A stretch of DNA of 64,000 nt from Sulfurimonas sp. RIFOXYD12_FULL_33_39 (GTDB lineage: Bacteria > Campylobacterota > Campylobacteria > Campylobacterales > Sulfurimonadaceae). The notes beneath the pieces were generated by a model. That model was given only the letters and a program-made list of their open reading frames with translations, was not told the origin of the DNA and did not search any database. Below, in pieces: positions 28,307 through 38,427 of this stretch. Positions within the stretch are counted from its first letter, which is position 1, and each line of letters begins with the position of its first letter. The stretch is taken from assembly GCA_001829785.1 (NCBI GenBank), contig MICF01000010.1:62001-126000 (forward strand), in the 5' to 3' direction. Made by a program: the position numbers and the translations under genes.

Positions 28307-29278
28307 ATGAATGAAACACAAAGTTATATTAGCGATAGCGCTGAGCGTCTTGATACATTTTTAGCGTCAAAAATAGGGCAAAGCCGTTCACAAATTACAC
28401 AATTAATTAAAAAAGAGTGTGTACATGTAGATGGGAAAATAGTTTCTCGTTCAGGAGTTAAATTAAAAGAGAATCAAGTTGTAAAAATAGATTTTCCTCC
28501 AGCAGAAGCAAAACCGGCACTTGATATCGATTTTAATGTTGAGATACTATATGAAGATAAAGATGTTTTGGTTATAAACAAACCAAGCGGTCTTACTGTT
28601 CATCCAGCACCAAGTGTAAAAGAGGCGACTCTTGTTGATTGGCTGAAACATAAAGGAATCAGACTCTCTACAATAAGCGGAGAAGAGCGTCACGGAATAG
28701 TCCATAGGCTAGACAAAGGCACAAGCGGAACTATGATTATTGCCAAAAACAATGAAGCTCATGATTATTTGTCTTCTCAGTTGCAAGATAAAAGTATGGG
28801 TAGATATTATTTAGCCGTTATTAATCCACCGCTAAAAAATGACATAACTGAAATTGAGTGTCCAATTGCCAGAAGCACTCACAACAGACTTAAAATGGCA
28901 TGTTTAGAACATGGCAAATATGCAAAAACAATTTTTAGAACATTAGCACTCTCTAGTGATGAAAAAAATCAGCTTGTTGCATGTAAACTTTTTACCGGAA
29001 GAACTCATCAAATTCGTGTTCATTTGGAGAGTATAAATCGCCATATAATTGGTGATCATATTTATGCTACAAGCCCAAAACAAGAGAAATCGGAACGAAT
29101 TTTGCTACATGCGTATATGATATACTTTATTCACCCTACGAGCAAAGAGAGACTCACATTTGTTGCATTACCGGATGGGCAAATGGTTGAATACATAAAC
29201 AAAAAATTTAATATGGAGCAAATAAATGAAGTTATTAACCCTAATTACATTCTACACGGCTTCGCTTCTGATTCTTAG
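28307..29278 (+). CDS. RluD-like 23S rRNA pseudouridine synthase
   Basis: A 323-residue RluA-family enzyme: an N-terminal S4 RNA-binding domain (LDTFLASKIGQSRSQITQLI) and a catalytic domain with the active aspartate in HGIVHRLDKGTSG. Campylobacterota have several paralogues, so whether this is the RluD or RluC type cannot be settled here. AAAGG precedes the ATG. The last 53 bases overlap the start of the FN3 lipoprotein gene. Confidence 0.88.
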   Translation: MNETQSYISDSAERLDTFLASKIGQSRSQITQLIKKECVHVDGKIVSRSGVKLKENQVVKIDFPPAEAKPALDIDFNVEILYEDKDVLVINKPSGLTVHPAPSVKEATLVDWLKHKGIRLSTISGEERHGIVHRLDKGTSGTMIIAKNNEAHDYLSSQLQDKSMGRYYLAVINPPLKNDITEIECPIARSTHNRLKMACLEHGKYAKTIFRTLALSSDEKNQLVACKLFTGRTHQIRVHLESINRHIIGDHIYATSPKQEKSERILLHAYMIYFIHPTSKERLTFVALPDGQMVEYINKKFNMEQINEVINPNYILHGFASDS

Positions 29279-30608
29279 CGGTTGCGGCGTAAAAGCACTG
29301 CCAAAGAAAGAAGCTGTTATTGACGACACTCTTCCTGTTGTCACACTTACTAAAAACGGCACTATCGTAGATGTTAATGCCATAGCTCTTGAGTGGGCGC
29401 CGATAGATGACCAAAGAGTCAAAGGTATTTACGTTTACAGAGTCAATGTTGACGCTATTGCTACTAGCAGTAGTGATGAGTATTACGATACGGTCGAGAG
29501 CCGTTTTTCTACTCACTACCTAGATACAAAAATAGAGCCGAGTTCAAAATACGGCTACTCTTTTAAAACTTACAGTGATGATGCAGAGTCTAGAAGAAGT
29601 AAAGTAACAGTAATAGCTTCTTTGCCGGCAATGGAGTCAGTAACTTGGATACACAGCGTAGGAAATATGCCAAGAAGCGCAAAGATAATTTGGCGACCGC
29701 ATACCAATGAAAAAGTAAAAGCTTATATTATTCAAAGAAGAACTTTACAAGAAGATAGTTGGAAAAACTTAGCAACAATAAACGGAAGACTAAATGCAGA
29801 GTATATCGATAAGAATCTAAAAGATAATTTTACATATAAATATCGAATTCAAGCAATTACTTACGACAACATAACATCTAATCCATCTCAAGAGGTCAGT
29901 GTAGTTACAAAGGAGCTTCCCAAAGAGTTAACACAGATTACGGCTTCAAAAAACTTACCAAAAAGAGTTGAAATTAAATGGGAAAAAAGCGATGTAAAAG
30001 ATTTTTTTGCATATAGGCTGTACAAATCGTCTAGTATAAACGGTAATTACAAAGTAGTTATTGAGACTAAAGAAAATTCTTATATTGACATGATTGAAGA
30101 AGACGGTAAAGAGTATTTTTACAGAGTCGGCGTAGTCGATAACGATAAATTGGAGAGTGTAAATAAAAACTATTCCGTCTTAGGTAAAACACTAGTTAAA
30201 CCAAACACCCCGTCATTGGTTGAAGTAAAACTTCTAAACGGGAAAGTTAAGATGTCATGGATAAGTTCAGACACGAGAGTGAAAAGCTTTAGCGTACAAA
30301 AAAGATACAAAAAGAACCTTTTAGAAAACTCTATAGAGGATTTTGAAAATATAAAAGGTCTTGAGTTTACTGATTCTGAAATTGATGCAGATAAAGTTTA
30401 CTACTATAAAGTATTTGCCGTTGATGCCAACGGTATAAAGTCAGAGCCTAGTATTGAAGCAGAATTAAAAATTGATGCTAAATCCATAGATCAAAAATCA
30501 GTTGAAAAGACTCTAAACACTATAGAGAGAAATTTTAAACCAAATAACCAAAAAAGCATAGGCGAACCAAATAAAGACGTTATTATTCCGATGCAAGACT
30601 TTAACTAA
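29226..30608 (+). CDS. fibronectin type III repeat lipoprotein
   Basis: A 460-residue lipoprotein with lipobox LSGC (cysteine at residue 20). The rest holds about four FN3-like beta modules, each with the pattern W/I...YYY(K/R)V near its end (for example YIIQRRT, YRIQAITYD, YKVFAVDANG). Probably periplasmic or surface-exposed, in protein or glycan binding. It begins inside the RluD-like gene with TGGAGCAA before the ATG, and trmB follows within 13 bases, so it is part of the operon leading to ftsEX. Confidence 0.82.
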   Translation: MKLLTLITFYTASLLILSGCGVKALPKKEAVIDDTLPVVTLTKNGTIVDVNAIALEWAPIDDQRVKGIYVYRVNVDAIATSSSDEYYDTVESRFSTHYLDTKIEPSSKYGYSFKTYSDDAESRRSKVTVIASLPAMESVTWIHSVGNMPRSAKIIWRPHTNEKVKAYIIQRRTLQEDSWKNLATINGRLNAEYIDKNLKDNFTYKYRIQAITYDNITSNPSQEVSVVTKELPKELTQITASKNLPKRVEIKWEKSDVKDFFAYRLYKSSSINGNYKVVIETKENSYIDMIEEDGKEYFYRVGVVDNDKLESVNKNYSVLGKTLVKPNTPSLVEVKLLNGKVKMSWISSDTRVKSFSVQKRYKKNLLENSIEDFENIKGLEFTDSEIDADKVYYYKVFAVDANGIKSEPSIEAELKIDAKSIDQKSVEKTLNTIERNFKPNNQKSIGEPNKDVIIPMQDFN

Positions 30609-30620
30609 AAATGAGATTTA

Positions 30621-31793
30621 ATGCCACACTTACATATAGCAGAGTTTAATGAGATAGAGTTTCCCTCACAACTTGAGGGCGTCTATTTTAATTTTATAGC
30701 GCAAAATATAAACCATAAAGAGGAGAAGTTAATTTCTGTCAAAGTGGATAAAGACGAATTCTTCTTATTGGTTAAAAACGAAGACGGAAAAAGTTTGCTA
30801 AAAAGCGATAAATTAACCAGACCTGCTTCAATATTTAACGTACACAAAGCACTTTTGTCTTATGCCAAATTGTCAAATATGACTGCACTCTCATCAAATG
30901 TACCGCAAAATCAAAAAAATGTTCACTTGGAAAAAGTCACGGCATTAAAAGATATAAATTACTTTGCAACAAATTTTCCTAAAAATAAAAACATTCGCAT
31001 TGAGGTTGGTTTTGGTTCAGGTCGTCATCTTCTTCATCAAGCTATAAATAATCCAGATACTATGTTTATAGGCATAGAAATTCACCATCCATCCATTGAA
31101 CAGGTTTTAAAGCAGATAACAATTAAAAATATAGAGAATTTACTTATCTTAAACTATGATGCAAGACTTTTTATGGAACTTGTTCCATCAAATATTGTAG
31201 AAAAAATCTATGTTCACTTTCCGGTTCCTTGGGATAAAAAACCTCATAGAAGAGTTATATCTACCTCATTTATCGAAGAGGCAAGACGTGTTTTAAATCT
31301 TGGTGGAACACTTGAACTTAGAACAGATAGCGAAAACTATTATGCTTACTCTTACGAAACGTTTATAGCTTTTAATAAAACTACTCTTCATATAAATAAA
31401 AATAGAGATATCGCAGTAACTAGCAAATATGAAGATAGATGGAAGAAGATGGAAAAAAACATTTATGATTTAACGATGATAAATGATGAAGAGTCTAAAG
31501 AGTTGAATTTAGAAGGCGGCTTTGAGTTTTCAAAGGTTAATATCTCAAGCGATGATATTTTAAAATTTCATAAAGAGACGCAAAAATTCGAGAGTGGTTT
31601 TATCCATTTTGAGAGAACATACATGTTAAAAGACGGGGTTATGATTCGCCTATCAATGGGCAGTTTTGATAAACCAGAGCATTTATACGTAATCGTTAAA
31701 GGAGAAAGAGCTTTTTACTACCCTGCTCTACCGCTAAAATCAAAAAGCAATCTTTTGGCACATCAATTTTTAGATAGGATATTTCATGGATAA
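30621..31793 (+). CDS. trmB: tRNA (guanine-N7-)-methyltransferase
   Basis: Makes m7G46 in tRNA. The SAM fold is seen in [16 protein letters not shown] and [10 protein letters not shown], and the catalytic/tRNA region in [18 protein letters not shown]. At 390 residues it is much longer than E. coli TrmB (239), with about 130 extra N-terminal residues and a C-terminal extension, as usual in Campylobacterota. The gene overlaps ftsE by 8 bases. Confidence 0.9.
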   Translation: MPHLHIAEFNEIEFPSQLEGVYFNFIAQNINHKEEKLISVKVDKDEFFLLVKNEDGKSLLKSDKLTRPASIFNVHKALLSYAKLSNMTALSSNVPQNQKNVHLEKVTALKDINYFATNFPKNKNIRIEVGFGSGRHLLHQAINNPDTMFIGIEIHHPSIEQVLKQITIKNIENLLILNYDARLFMELVPSNIVEKIYVHFPVPWDKKPHRRVISTSFIEEARRVLNLGGTLELRTDSENYYAYSYETFIAFNKTTLHINKNRDIAVTSKYEDRWKKMEKNIYDLTMINDEESKELNLEGGFEFSKVNISSDDILKFHKETQKFESGFIHFERTYMLKDGVMIRLSMGSFDKPEHLYVIVKGERAFYYPALPLKSKSNLLAHQFLDRIFHG

Positions 31794-32457
31794 GGTTATT
31801 GTTGCCAAAGATCTCTCTTTATCGTATTCAAATAATGAAACAATTATAAATAAAGCAAATTTCTCCGTAAGTTCCGGCAATTTTGTATTTATTACAGGAG
31901 CAAGCGGAAGCGGAAAATCAACACTTCTCAAATCACTCTACGGAGCATTAAAACCAAAGCAAGGAAGCCTTATAGTCGGAGGCGTAGAACTTGCTCGTGT
32001 TTCACGTTCCAAACTAAATTTTCTAAGACGTCATATAGGAATAGTTTTTCAAGATTACAAACTTGTAAAAGAGTGGACTATTGACAAAAACATAATGCTC
32101 CCTCTATTGATAAACGGTTATGTCAAAAGTGTTGGAAGCAATCAAGTTGACAAATTATTAAGACATGTAAGATTAAACCATCAATCAGGCAAATTTCCAC
32201 TTGAATTAAGCGGAGGCGAGCAGCAAAGAGTTGCCATGGCAAGAGCTCTTGCACACAATCCTATTTTGATTTTGGCAGATGAGCCGACAGGAAACCTAGA
32301 CGAATACTCTTCGCAGCTTATTTGGAATCTGCTTGAAGGTGCTAATGAACAGCTTAAAACTACAGTAATTGTAGTTACACACTATATTCCAAAGACATTA
32401 AATATAGACTACAAACATTTTCACATAGAGTATGGGAATATACATGAAATCTGTTAA
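31786..32457 (+). CDS. ftsE: cell division ATP-binding protein FtsE
   Basis: ABC-type ATPase of the FtsEX complex, which controls peptidoglycan hydrolases at the septum. Walker [11 protein letters not shown], signature [15 protein letters not shown], Walker [11 protein letters not shown], and a switch histidine in VVTHY. 223 residues, normal. It overlaps trmB upstream and ftsX downstream, so translation is coupled. Confidence 0.93.
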   Translation: MDKVIVAKDLSLSYSNNETIINKANFSVSSGNFVFITGASGSGKSTLLKSLYGALKPKQGSLIVGGVELARVSRSKLNFLRRHIGIVFQDYKLVKEWTIDKNIMLPLLINGYVKSVGSNQVDKLLRHVRLNHQSGKFPLELSGGEQQRVAMARALAHNPILILADEPTGNLDEYSSQLIWNLLEGANEQLKTTVIVVTHYIPKTLNIDYKHFHIEYGNIHEIC

Positions 32458-33256
32458 AAATCATCTCTCGCTTGTAATAGCACTACTAAGCATACTGTTT
32501 TCAATGCAGGTATTTATTATGGCTGAACGCTCCATTGAAGCGTACAAGGTTAATCTTGCAAACAACTACTCAATAATTGCAGTGAGCCAAAAACAGCTAA
32601 AAAGCAATGAAATATTAAGTATAAACAAAATAATATTAAAAGCACAGGAGTTATCACCGGATTCTGTTATCAAAAGATTAAGCAGTGATATGAAAAGCTC
32701 TAATGTTGAGCTTTTAAAGCTAACTCTGCCAAAATTTTATAAAATTACACTTGCTTATTATCCGACTCCGCAAGAGATTAAACAGCTAAGAAACGATTTA
32801 TTAAATAGCACTGCAATAACAAAAGTAGAAGATTTTTCACATACTCATGACACTACTTACAAACTTTTGCTTCTGTTTAAAAATATAGTTACGATATTTG
32901 CCGCCGTAGTTTTAGTCGTTACAATACTGCTTATATTTAAAGAGCTTAGAATCTGGCAATATAAACACAACGAACGGATGAGTATTATGGGACTTTTTGG
33001 TGCAGCCCTATGGCTACGCTCTGCTGTACTTTTTAGACTTGCAATTGTTGATGCACTTATTGCAAGTTTCTTAGCATTTGGAATATTTACGTACTTATCA
33101 TCTTCCATATGGATAAAAGAGCAATTTGAGTACATTGGTATTAATATAGTTATATTTAACCCAATAGACGACTTCTTAATGATTCTTGGAGTTGCTATGT
33201 CAATCTCTATAATTTTAGCATCTTTAATAGTCCTAGGGCATAAAGAAGAGGCATGA
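32432..33256 (+). CDS. ftsX: cell division protein FtsX
   Basis: The membrane partner of FtsE: 274 residues, one membrane helix near residues 11-27, an extracytoplasmic domain to about 140, then three further helices (about 148-168, 190-222, 245-267). ATG at 32432 overlaps ftsE by 26 bases; ATG at 32444 ([10 protein letters not shown]), preceded by GGGAA, is an equally good start. It is followed by the EnvC-like gene with a four-base ATGA overlap. Confidence 0.9.
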   Translation: MGIYMKSVKNHLSLVIALLSILFSMQVFIMAERSIEAYKVNLANNYSIIAVSQKQLKSNEILSINKIILKAQELSPDSVIKRLSSDMKSSNVELLKLTLPKFYKITLAYYPTPQEIKQLRNDLLNSTAITKVEDFSHTHDTTYKLLLLFKNIVTIFAAVVLVVTILLIFKELRIWQYKHNERMSIMGLFGAALWLRSAVLFRLAIVDALIASFLAFGIFTYLSSSIWIKEQFEYIGINIVIFNPIDDFLMILGVAMSISIILASLIVLGHKEEA

Positions 33257-34476
33257 TTCGCTTATTAATAATATTTATTGCAGCAAATTTGTACCTGCAA
33301 GCAAAAACAAGCGTTGACACAAAAATAGAAAAAACAAATTCCACAATAGATTCTTATGCAAAAACGCATGAAGATATAAATAAAAAAATGGATGAAACTG
33401 CAGAAGCAATTTTATTACAAGAAAAAGAGATTCAAACGCAGCAAGAACGCTTAAAAAGGCTAAAAGAGGAGCTTCTTGACAAAGAAAACAGTCATCAAGA
33501 AAATATTACGCAGCTAAAAGAGTTGAAAAAATCGCAAAACGAACTTAAAAAAGACGGCAATATACTTGAAGAAGAGCTTGTTTTTACTATAGCACAAAGT
33601 ATCTCCCTTTCAATAATCTTAGAAGAGGAGTATAGCGCTAGTGAAGAGTCGCTTATAGAGTATGAAGTTCTTGAACTTATGCTTAAAAATGCCAAAGCAA
33701 AGATTAAAAAGCTAAATGAAAGTTTTTATAACAACTCAAAAAATATTGATATTTTAAATCAACATGTAAGCTCTTTAGAAGTCGCAATAGCAACCATTGA
33801 CACAAAAAGAAAAGATTTAACTAAAACACAAAGAGAGAATGAAGAGTCGTTAAAAAACCTAAAAACTGCAAAAGCTTCATACAAAACAGAATTAAAAGAT
33901 ATTTTAAATAAGCAAGATCAGCTAAAAGAGACTTTGGCACAACTTAATATTATTAAAATCGATGAGTTAAGAAAAGCTAAAGAAGAAGCAGAGAGAGCTC
34001 AAGCCTTTGACTCAAAAGATATTATTGCTGATGACAATCTGCCTAAAGTTAAAAAGGTCGGAAGCAGTTATCAAGCAATACAGACAAAAGAGTATCACGG
34101 AGAAAAAACTATTGCACCATTTAGTCCATATAAAATTACTAAATCCTACGGTAACTATACAGATCCGATTTACGGTATAAAAGTTTTTAATGAATCAATA
34201 TCACTTAAACCGAATGAAAAAAATGTAAAAGTCAAAACAGTTTTTAACGGTAAAGTTATATATGCAGACAAAACACCCGTACTTAACAATATAGTAATTA
34301 TAGAACATGATGACGGACTTCATACGATATATGCAAATCTATCTCAAATATCTCCTGAAATAAGTAAAGGCAAAAAGATTAAAAAAGGCTATACAATCGG
34401 GCGTGTAAACGATGAATTAATCTTTGAAGTAACACAGAAATCTTTTCATATAAATCCAATTAGATTGTTTCAATAA
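33253..34476 (+). CDS. EnvC-like coiled-coil protein with degenerate LytM (M23) domain
   Basis: A secreted 407-residue protein: signal peptide (LLIIFIAANLYLQAKT), coiled coil from about 25 to 245, and a C-terminal LytM fold from about 280. The zinc ligands of active M23 peptidases are missing: the HxxxD site is replaced around YGIKVFNES and the HxH site reads HTIYAN. It is therefore expected to be a non-catalytic activator, as EnvC is in E. coli, worked by FtsEX across the membrane. The gene overlaps ftsX by ATGA. Confidence 0.88.
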   Translation: MIRLLIIFIAANLYLQAKTSVDTKIEKTNSTIDSYAKTHEDINKKMDETAEAILLQEKEIQTQQERLKRLKEELLDKENSHQENITQLKELKKSQNELKKDGNILEEELVFTIAQSISLSIILEEEYSASEESLIEYEVLELMLKNAKAKIKKLNESFYNNSKNIDILNQHVSSLEVAIATIDTKRKDLTKTQRENEESLKNLKTAKASYKTELKDILNKQDQLKETLAQLNIIKIDELRKAKEEAERAQAFDSKDIIADDNLPKVKKVGSSYQAIQTKEYHGEKTIAPFSPYKITKSYGNYTDPIYGIKVFNESISLKPNEKNVKVKTVFNGKVIYADKTPVLNNIVIIEHDDGLHTIYANLSQISPEISKGKKIKKGYTIGRVNDELIFEVTQKSFHINPIRLFQ

Positions 34477-34536
34477 TATTTAAAATAAAATTTAATTTAG
34501 ATATAATTTCAAAAAAAATTCTAGGTATTTAAAAAT

Positions 34537-36009
34537 ATGAACTTTATTCAAACTCGCGGATGCGATAAAAACTCTCCTCAAAGTGTTACATTCTCACAAG
34601 CTATTTTAAGTCCGATTGCCTCTTTTGGCGGTCTTTACGTACCGGAGAATTTACCGAATTTAGGCAAAGAATTTTTAAACAAACATATAAACTCCTCATA
34701 TAAAGAGCTTGCATTTGACATGTTAAATCGTTTTGAGATTGATATTGAAAAGAATGTTATAGAAAAAGCATTAAACCTGTATGACAAATTTGACGACTCC
34801 TCAAATCCTGTACCTGTCGTAAAAGTAAAAGAGAATCTTTACATAAGTGAACTCTATCATGGACCTACCCGTGCATTCAAAGATATGGCTCTTCAGCCTT
34901 TTGGTGTTGTTTTATCTTCTATCGCACAAAAAAGAGGCGAGCACTATTTGATACTTGCTGCAACAAGCGGAGATACCGGTCCTGCTGCACTGGAGACTTT
35001 TAAAAACAGAGCAAATGTTCAAGTGGCTTGTTTATATCCGGATGGCGGAACAAGCGATGTTCAAAGACTTCAAATGGTAACTGAAAATGCAAAAAATTTA
35101 AAAGTCATAGGTATTAAAGGTGTTTTTGACGATGCCCAAAATGCACTGAAAAAACTTTTAGCTTCTACTGATTTTAAAACTGCATTAAAAGAGAAAAATA
35201 TTTTACTCTCAGCCGCAAATTCAGTAAACTTCGGGCGTATTATTTTTCAAATCATTTATCATATTCACAGCTATTTAGAACTTGTTCGTCAAAAAGCCAT
35301 AACAATGGGAGAAAAAGTTTACCTAAATGTTCCTAGCGGAAATTTTGGAAATGCTCTTGGCGCTTATTATGCATGGAAAATGGGTCTGCCTGTTGAGAAA
35401 ATCATTATATCTTCAAATGAAAACAATGTTTTAACTAAACTTATAAAAACAGGAAAATATGATTTAAGAGATTCACATGTAGTTAGTACTACTTCTCCTG
35501 CTATGGATATACTAAAATCATCAAATGTTGAGAGAATTCTTTTTGATTTGTTTGGATATGAGAGAACTAAAGAACTTATGGAAAATTTAGAGTCTAAAAA
35601 CTTTTATGAACTAAATGCAGATGAATTAACAACGCTTCAAAATAGTTTCGATGCCGACTTTTGTAACGGAGATGAAGGTAAAAAATATATTAAAGATACA
35701 TTCTATGATAACGGATATCTGATGGATCCTCATACTGCTACATGTATGAAATCTTACGAAACTTGCTCAAATCCAAATATTAAAACAATTGCATACTCAA
35801 CTGCAGAGTGGACGAAATTTTCTCCAGTAATTGCCAATGCGCTAACAGGTGAGATTGACACGGAGGATTTAAAAGCGTTAGTATCTATCTCTAAAGAAGC
35901 AAATCTAAAAATTCCTGATATAATAAAAGAATTATTTACAAAAGAAATAGTTCAAAAAACTGTTATAGAAAAAGAAGATATCGAAAAAGAGATACTAAAA
36001 TTTTTATAA
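34537..36009 (+). CDS. thrC: threonine synthase
   Basis: PLP enzyme that converts O-phosphohomoserine to threonine. The PLP lysine is in HGPTRAFKDMALQ, and the glycine-rich cofactor loop is seen in ATSGDTGPAALE and NVPSGNFGNALGAY. 490 residues, the long bacterial form. A TATAATTT box at about 34501 and its own leader show it is transcribed separately from the ftsEX operon. Confidence 0.95.
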   Translation: MNFIQTRGCDKNSPQSVTFSQAILSPIASFGGLYVPENLPNLGKEFLNKHINSSYKELAFDMLNRFEIDIEKNVIEKALNLYDKFDDSSNPVPVVKVKENLYISELYHGPTRAFKDMALQPFGVVLSSIAQKRGEHYLILAATSGDTGPAALETFKNRANVQVACLYPDGGTSDVQRLQMVTENAKNLKVIGIKGVFDDAQNALKKLLASTDFKTALKEKNILLSAANSVNFGRIIFQIIYHIHSYLELVRQKAITMGEKVYLNVPSGNFGNALGAYYAWKMGLPVEKIIISSNENNVLTKLIKTGKYDLRDSHVVSTTSPAMDILKSSNVERILFDLFGYERTKELMENLESKNFYELNADELTTLQNSFDADFCNGDEGKKYIKDTFYDNGYLMDPHTATCMKSYETCSNPNIKTIAYSTAEWTKFSPVIANALTGEIDTEDLKALVSISKEANLKIPDIIKELFTKEIVQKTVIEKEDIEKEILKFL

Positions 36010-36055
36010 TCGTTAAAAATTCACCGTATAATTTAAAACTTATAGGGGCTAACTT

Positions 36056-37267
36056 ATGAATAATGTTTTTATGGCACGACAAAAAATATTCAGCAAAATG
36101 GGCACTGTTCATGCCCATGAACTCTTATTTAGAGATCATGCCCATGGCATAAAAGAGTTTCCCTCAAATATAAAAGCAACCTCACATGTAATAATAAATT
36201 CATTAACAAATATAAGTGCCGTAGAATTATTAGGCAAAGACGGGATTGGATTTGTAAATATTGATGAAACTATTCTAACTTCAGATATTTTAGATGTACT
36301 TGATAAAGAAAAATTTGTTTTGGAACTATTGGAGACTATAGAGTTAAACGATAAAGTCATTAAAAAGATAAAACAATATCATGCAAGAGGCTTTAAAATA
36401 GCTATAGATGATTTTGACTGTAGCGGTAAAATGATTAAAAAGTTTCTTCCCCTATTTAAATATATCTACATGATAAAAATAGACGTATTAGATAGCGAGC
36501 CACAAAATCTAGTAAACGTTGTTGAAAAACTTAAAAAAACAGGCATAAAACTTCTTGCGGAAAAGATTGAGACAAAAGAAGAGTACAACAAATATATCAA
36601 AATGGGATTTGACTTTTTTCAAGGCTACTATCTCCATAAACCAGAAGTTTTAGAGATAAACAGATATAAAGAATCTACTCAAATTGTAATTTTACAACTT
36701 ATAAAGATTATCAGACAAGACGGGCAAACGAGCGCCATTGAAGCATATATCAAGCAACAGCCTGACCTATCATACAAGCTTTTAAAGTTTTTAAATAATC
36801 AAACTATAGTTAGTGTTAAAATTGAATCAATCACGCAAATAATTACTCTGTTAGGTCGTGATAAACTATTGAGATGGCTTATGGTCTATATTTATTCTGA
36901 AATTTCAAATAATCCTGCATCAGAGCTTATATTAAAAATGGCAACAAAAAGAGCTGAACGAATGGAAGCAGATGCATTGCCTGCAGATAAAGACAAAGCC
37001 TATTTAGCAGGCATGTTTTCACTACTAGATGCAATATTTGAAACTGATATAAAAGATTTAATGAAATATATCAATTTGGATAAAGATATAACTTCATTGG
37101 TTATCGAGAAAAAAGGAAAATTTGCCTCAAGCTTTTTAAAAGCAGAAAAATCAGAAAGAGATTATCTAAAAAAATTAATTATTGATAATTTTGATAAAAT
37201 AAACACCGTTGACATTATCTACGCACTAGGGTTTAGCGGCGTAGAAATAGATAAAAGTAAATTATAA
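36056..37267 (+). CDS. EAL-HDOD (YuxH-type) signalling protein
   Basis: A 403-residue protein with a divergent EAL domain (residues 1-200) and an HDOD domain (about 205-400). EAL-like motifs are partly kept: HELLFRDH, FVLELLET, AIDDFDCSGK, KIDVLD, LLAEKIET and FFQGYYLHKP, but the DDFG loop and some metal ligands are altered, so c-di-GMP hydrolysis is doubtful and binding or signalling is more likely. GGGGCTAACTT precedes the ATG. Confidence 0.82.
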   Translation: MNNVFMARQKIFSKMGTVHAHELLFRDHAHGIKEFPSNIKATSHVIINSLTNISAVELLGKDGIGFVNIDETILTSDILDVLDKEKFVLELLETIELNDKVIKKIKQYHARGFKIAIDDFDCSGKMIKKFLPLFKYIYMIKIDVLDSEPQNLVNVVEKLKKTGIKLLAEKIETKEEYNKYIKMGFDFFQGYYLHKPEVLEINRYKESTQIVILQLIKIIRQDGQTSAIEAYIKQQPDLSYKLLKFLNNQTIVSVKIESITQIITLLGRDKLLRWLMVYIYSEISNNPASELILKMATKRAERMEADALPADKDKAYLAGMFSLLDAIFETDIKDLMKYINLDKDITSLVIEKKGKFASSFLKAEKSERDYLKKLIIDNFDKINTVDIIYALGFSGVEIDKSKL

Positions 37268-37315
37268 AATAGCTTTTTAAAGTTCTTTTAAAAATAATCA
37301 TTATAAGGATAACTA

Positions 37316-37954
37316 TTGCGAACAGTCATTGAAATTCTTTGTCAAAAAAACAAAGACGGTTTTAATGATTTTTATGCCATTTATTCTGTATCATTCCCTG
37401 AAAGCGAACAAAAATCAGAAGAAGATCTTTTAACGATGCTTCACTCTCCAAATTATACGATTTTTACGTCTAAAATAGAAACTAAAACAGTAGGTTTTTG
37501 TATTATTTTTCACTCTAAACAAACTTCATTTTATCTTTTAGAATATATGGCGATTGATGCAACTCAAAGAAATTTAGGGCTAGGCTCAAAGCTTTTTTTA
37601 AATGCAATTATGCAAACCTTTAGCAACTATGGTATTAAACCTATACTTATTGAGATAGATTCACCAGAAGTAAAAAGTGAAGAACAAGAACAAAGAGAGA
37701 AACGAGAACGCTTTTATAAAAAACTAGGATGTAGAAAAATTGATACATTTGATTATATTTTAGCAATACAAAATCATAAAATTGCACCGCCTATGGAACT
37801 TTTGGTATATCATAGCGGTATGCAAAATATTTTAAAACCGCAACTTAAAGAGTGGTTGGAAGATATTTATACGCTGGTTTACGGATGTGCCAAAGATGAT
37901 GAACGAATCGATGAAATGTTATCTCATGTACCACAAATTTTAAACCTTATTTAG
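37316..37954 (+). CDS. GNAT family N-acetyltransferase
   Basis: A 212-residue acetyl-CoA-dependent acetyltransferase. The acetyl-CoA loop is seen in YMAIDATQRNLGLGSKLF (the R/Q-x-x-G-x-G/A pattern as RNLGLGS), followed by the FYKKLGCRKI strand-helix. The start is TTG at 37316, supported by AAGGAT seven bases upstream; no ATG or GTG fits. It is followed in nine bases by a small membrane protein gene. Confidence 0.78.
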   Translation: MRTVIEILCQKNKDGFNDFYAIYSVSFPESEQKSEEDLLTMLHSPNYTIFTSKIETKTVGFCIIFHSKQTSFYLLEYMAIDATQRNLGLGSKLFLNAIMQTFSNYGIKPILIEIDSPEVKSEEQEQREKRERFYKKLGCRKIDTFDYILAIQNHKIAPPMELLVYHSGMQNILKPQLKEWLEDIYTLVYGCAKDDERIDEMLSHVPQILNLI

Positions 37955-37963
37955 GGAGTTGAA

Positions 37964-38419
37964 ATGGAACTTTTCTTTAATGACGAGTATGCAACTTTTT
38001 GGGCTGCAATAAGCTCTATTATGGGTGTAATAGCTACTACCATGGCTGTCTTTGCACTGCTTTATTCAATGCGTACATACAACAAAACTATGCAGGTTGT
38101 TCATTATGGCGAAATTGATAAAATGTATTTTGAAATACTTAAAGAAGCACTTACTAAACCACATGTAGTAAGGCAAAATATAATACGGAGTGAAGAAGAA
38201 GAGGTTGAATACGGAATTTATGCCTTTATTGTATGGAACTTTTTAGAGTCAATATATGACCGCTGCATACTTGATGAGAGCTTGAAAACAACATGGTTCC
38301 CAATTATAGAAACAGAGCGTGCCATACATCTCGGATGGATACAAAACCATCAAAATAGAACAAAGTTTAAAAATGAGTTTTTAAACTTTATCGATAATGG
38401 AAATTTTAAAATAGTGTAA
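37964..38419 (+). CDS. small membrane protein of unknown function (DUF4760-like)
   Basis: 151 residues with one strong membrane helix (FWAAISSIMGVIATTMAVFA, about 12-34) and a cytoplasmic helical domain with a WNFLESIYDRCILDE segment, reminiscent of DUF4760 proteins; the match is weak. AGGGAGTTGAA gives a strong ribosome site. Likely co-transcribed with the GNAT gene and convergent with proC. Confidence 0.6.
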   Translation: MELFFNDEYATFWAAISSIMGVIATTMAVFALLYSMRTYNKTMQVVHYGEIDKMYFEILKEALTKPHVVRQNIIRSEEEEVEYGIYAFIVWNFLESIYDRCILDESLKTTWFPIIETERAIHLGWIQNHQNRTKFKNEFLNFIDNGNFKIV

Positions 38420-38427
38420 ATGCTTAA

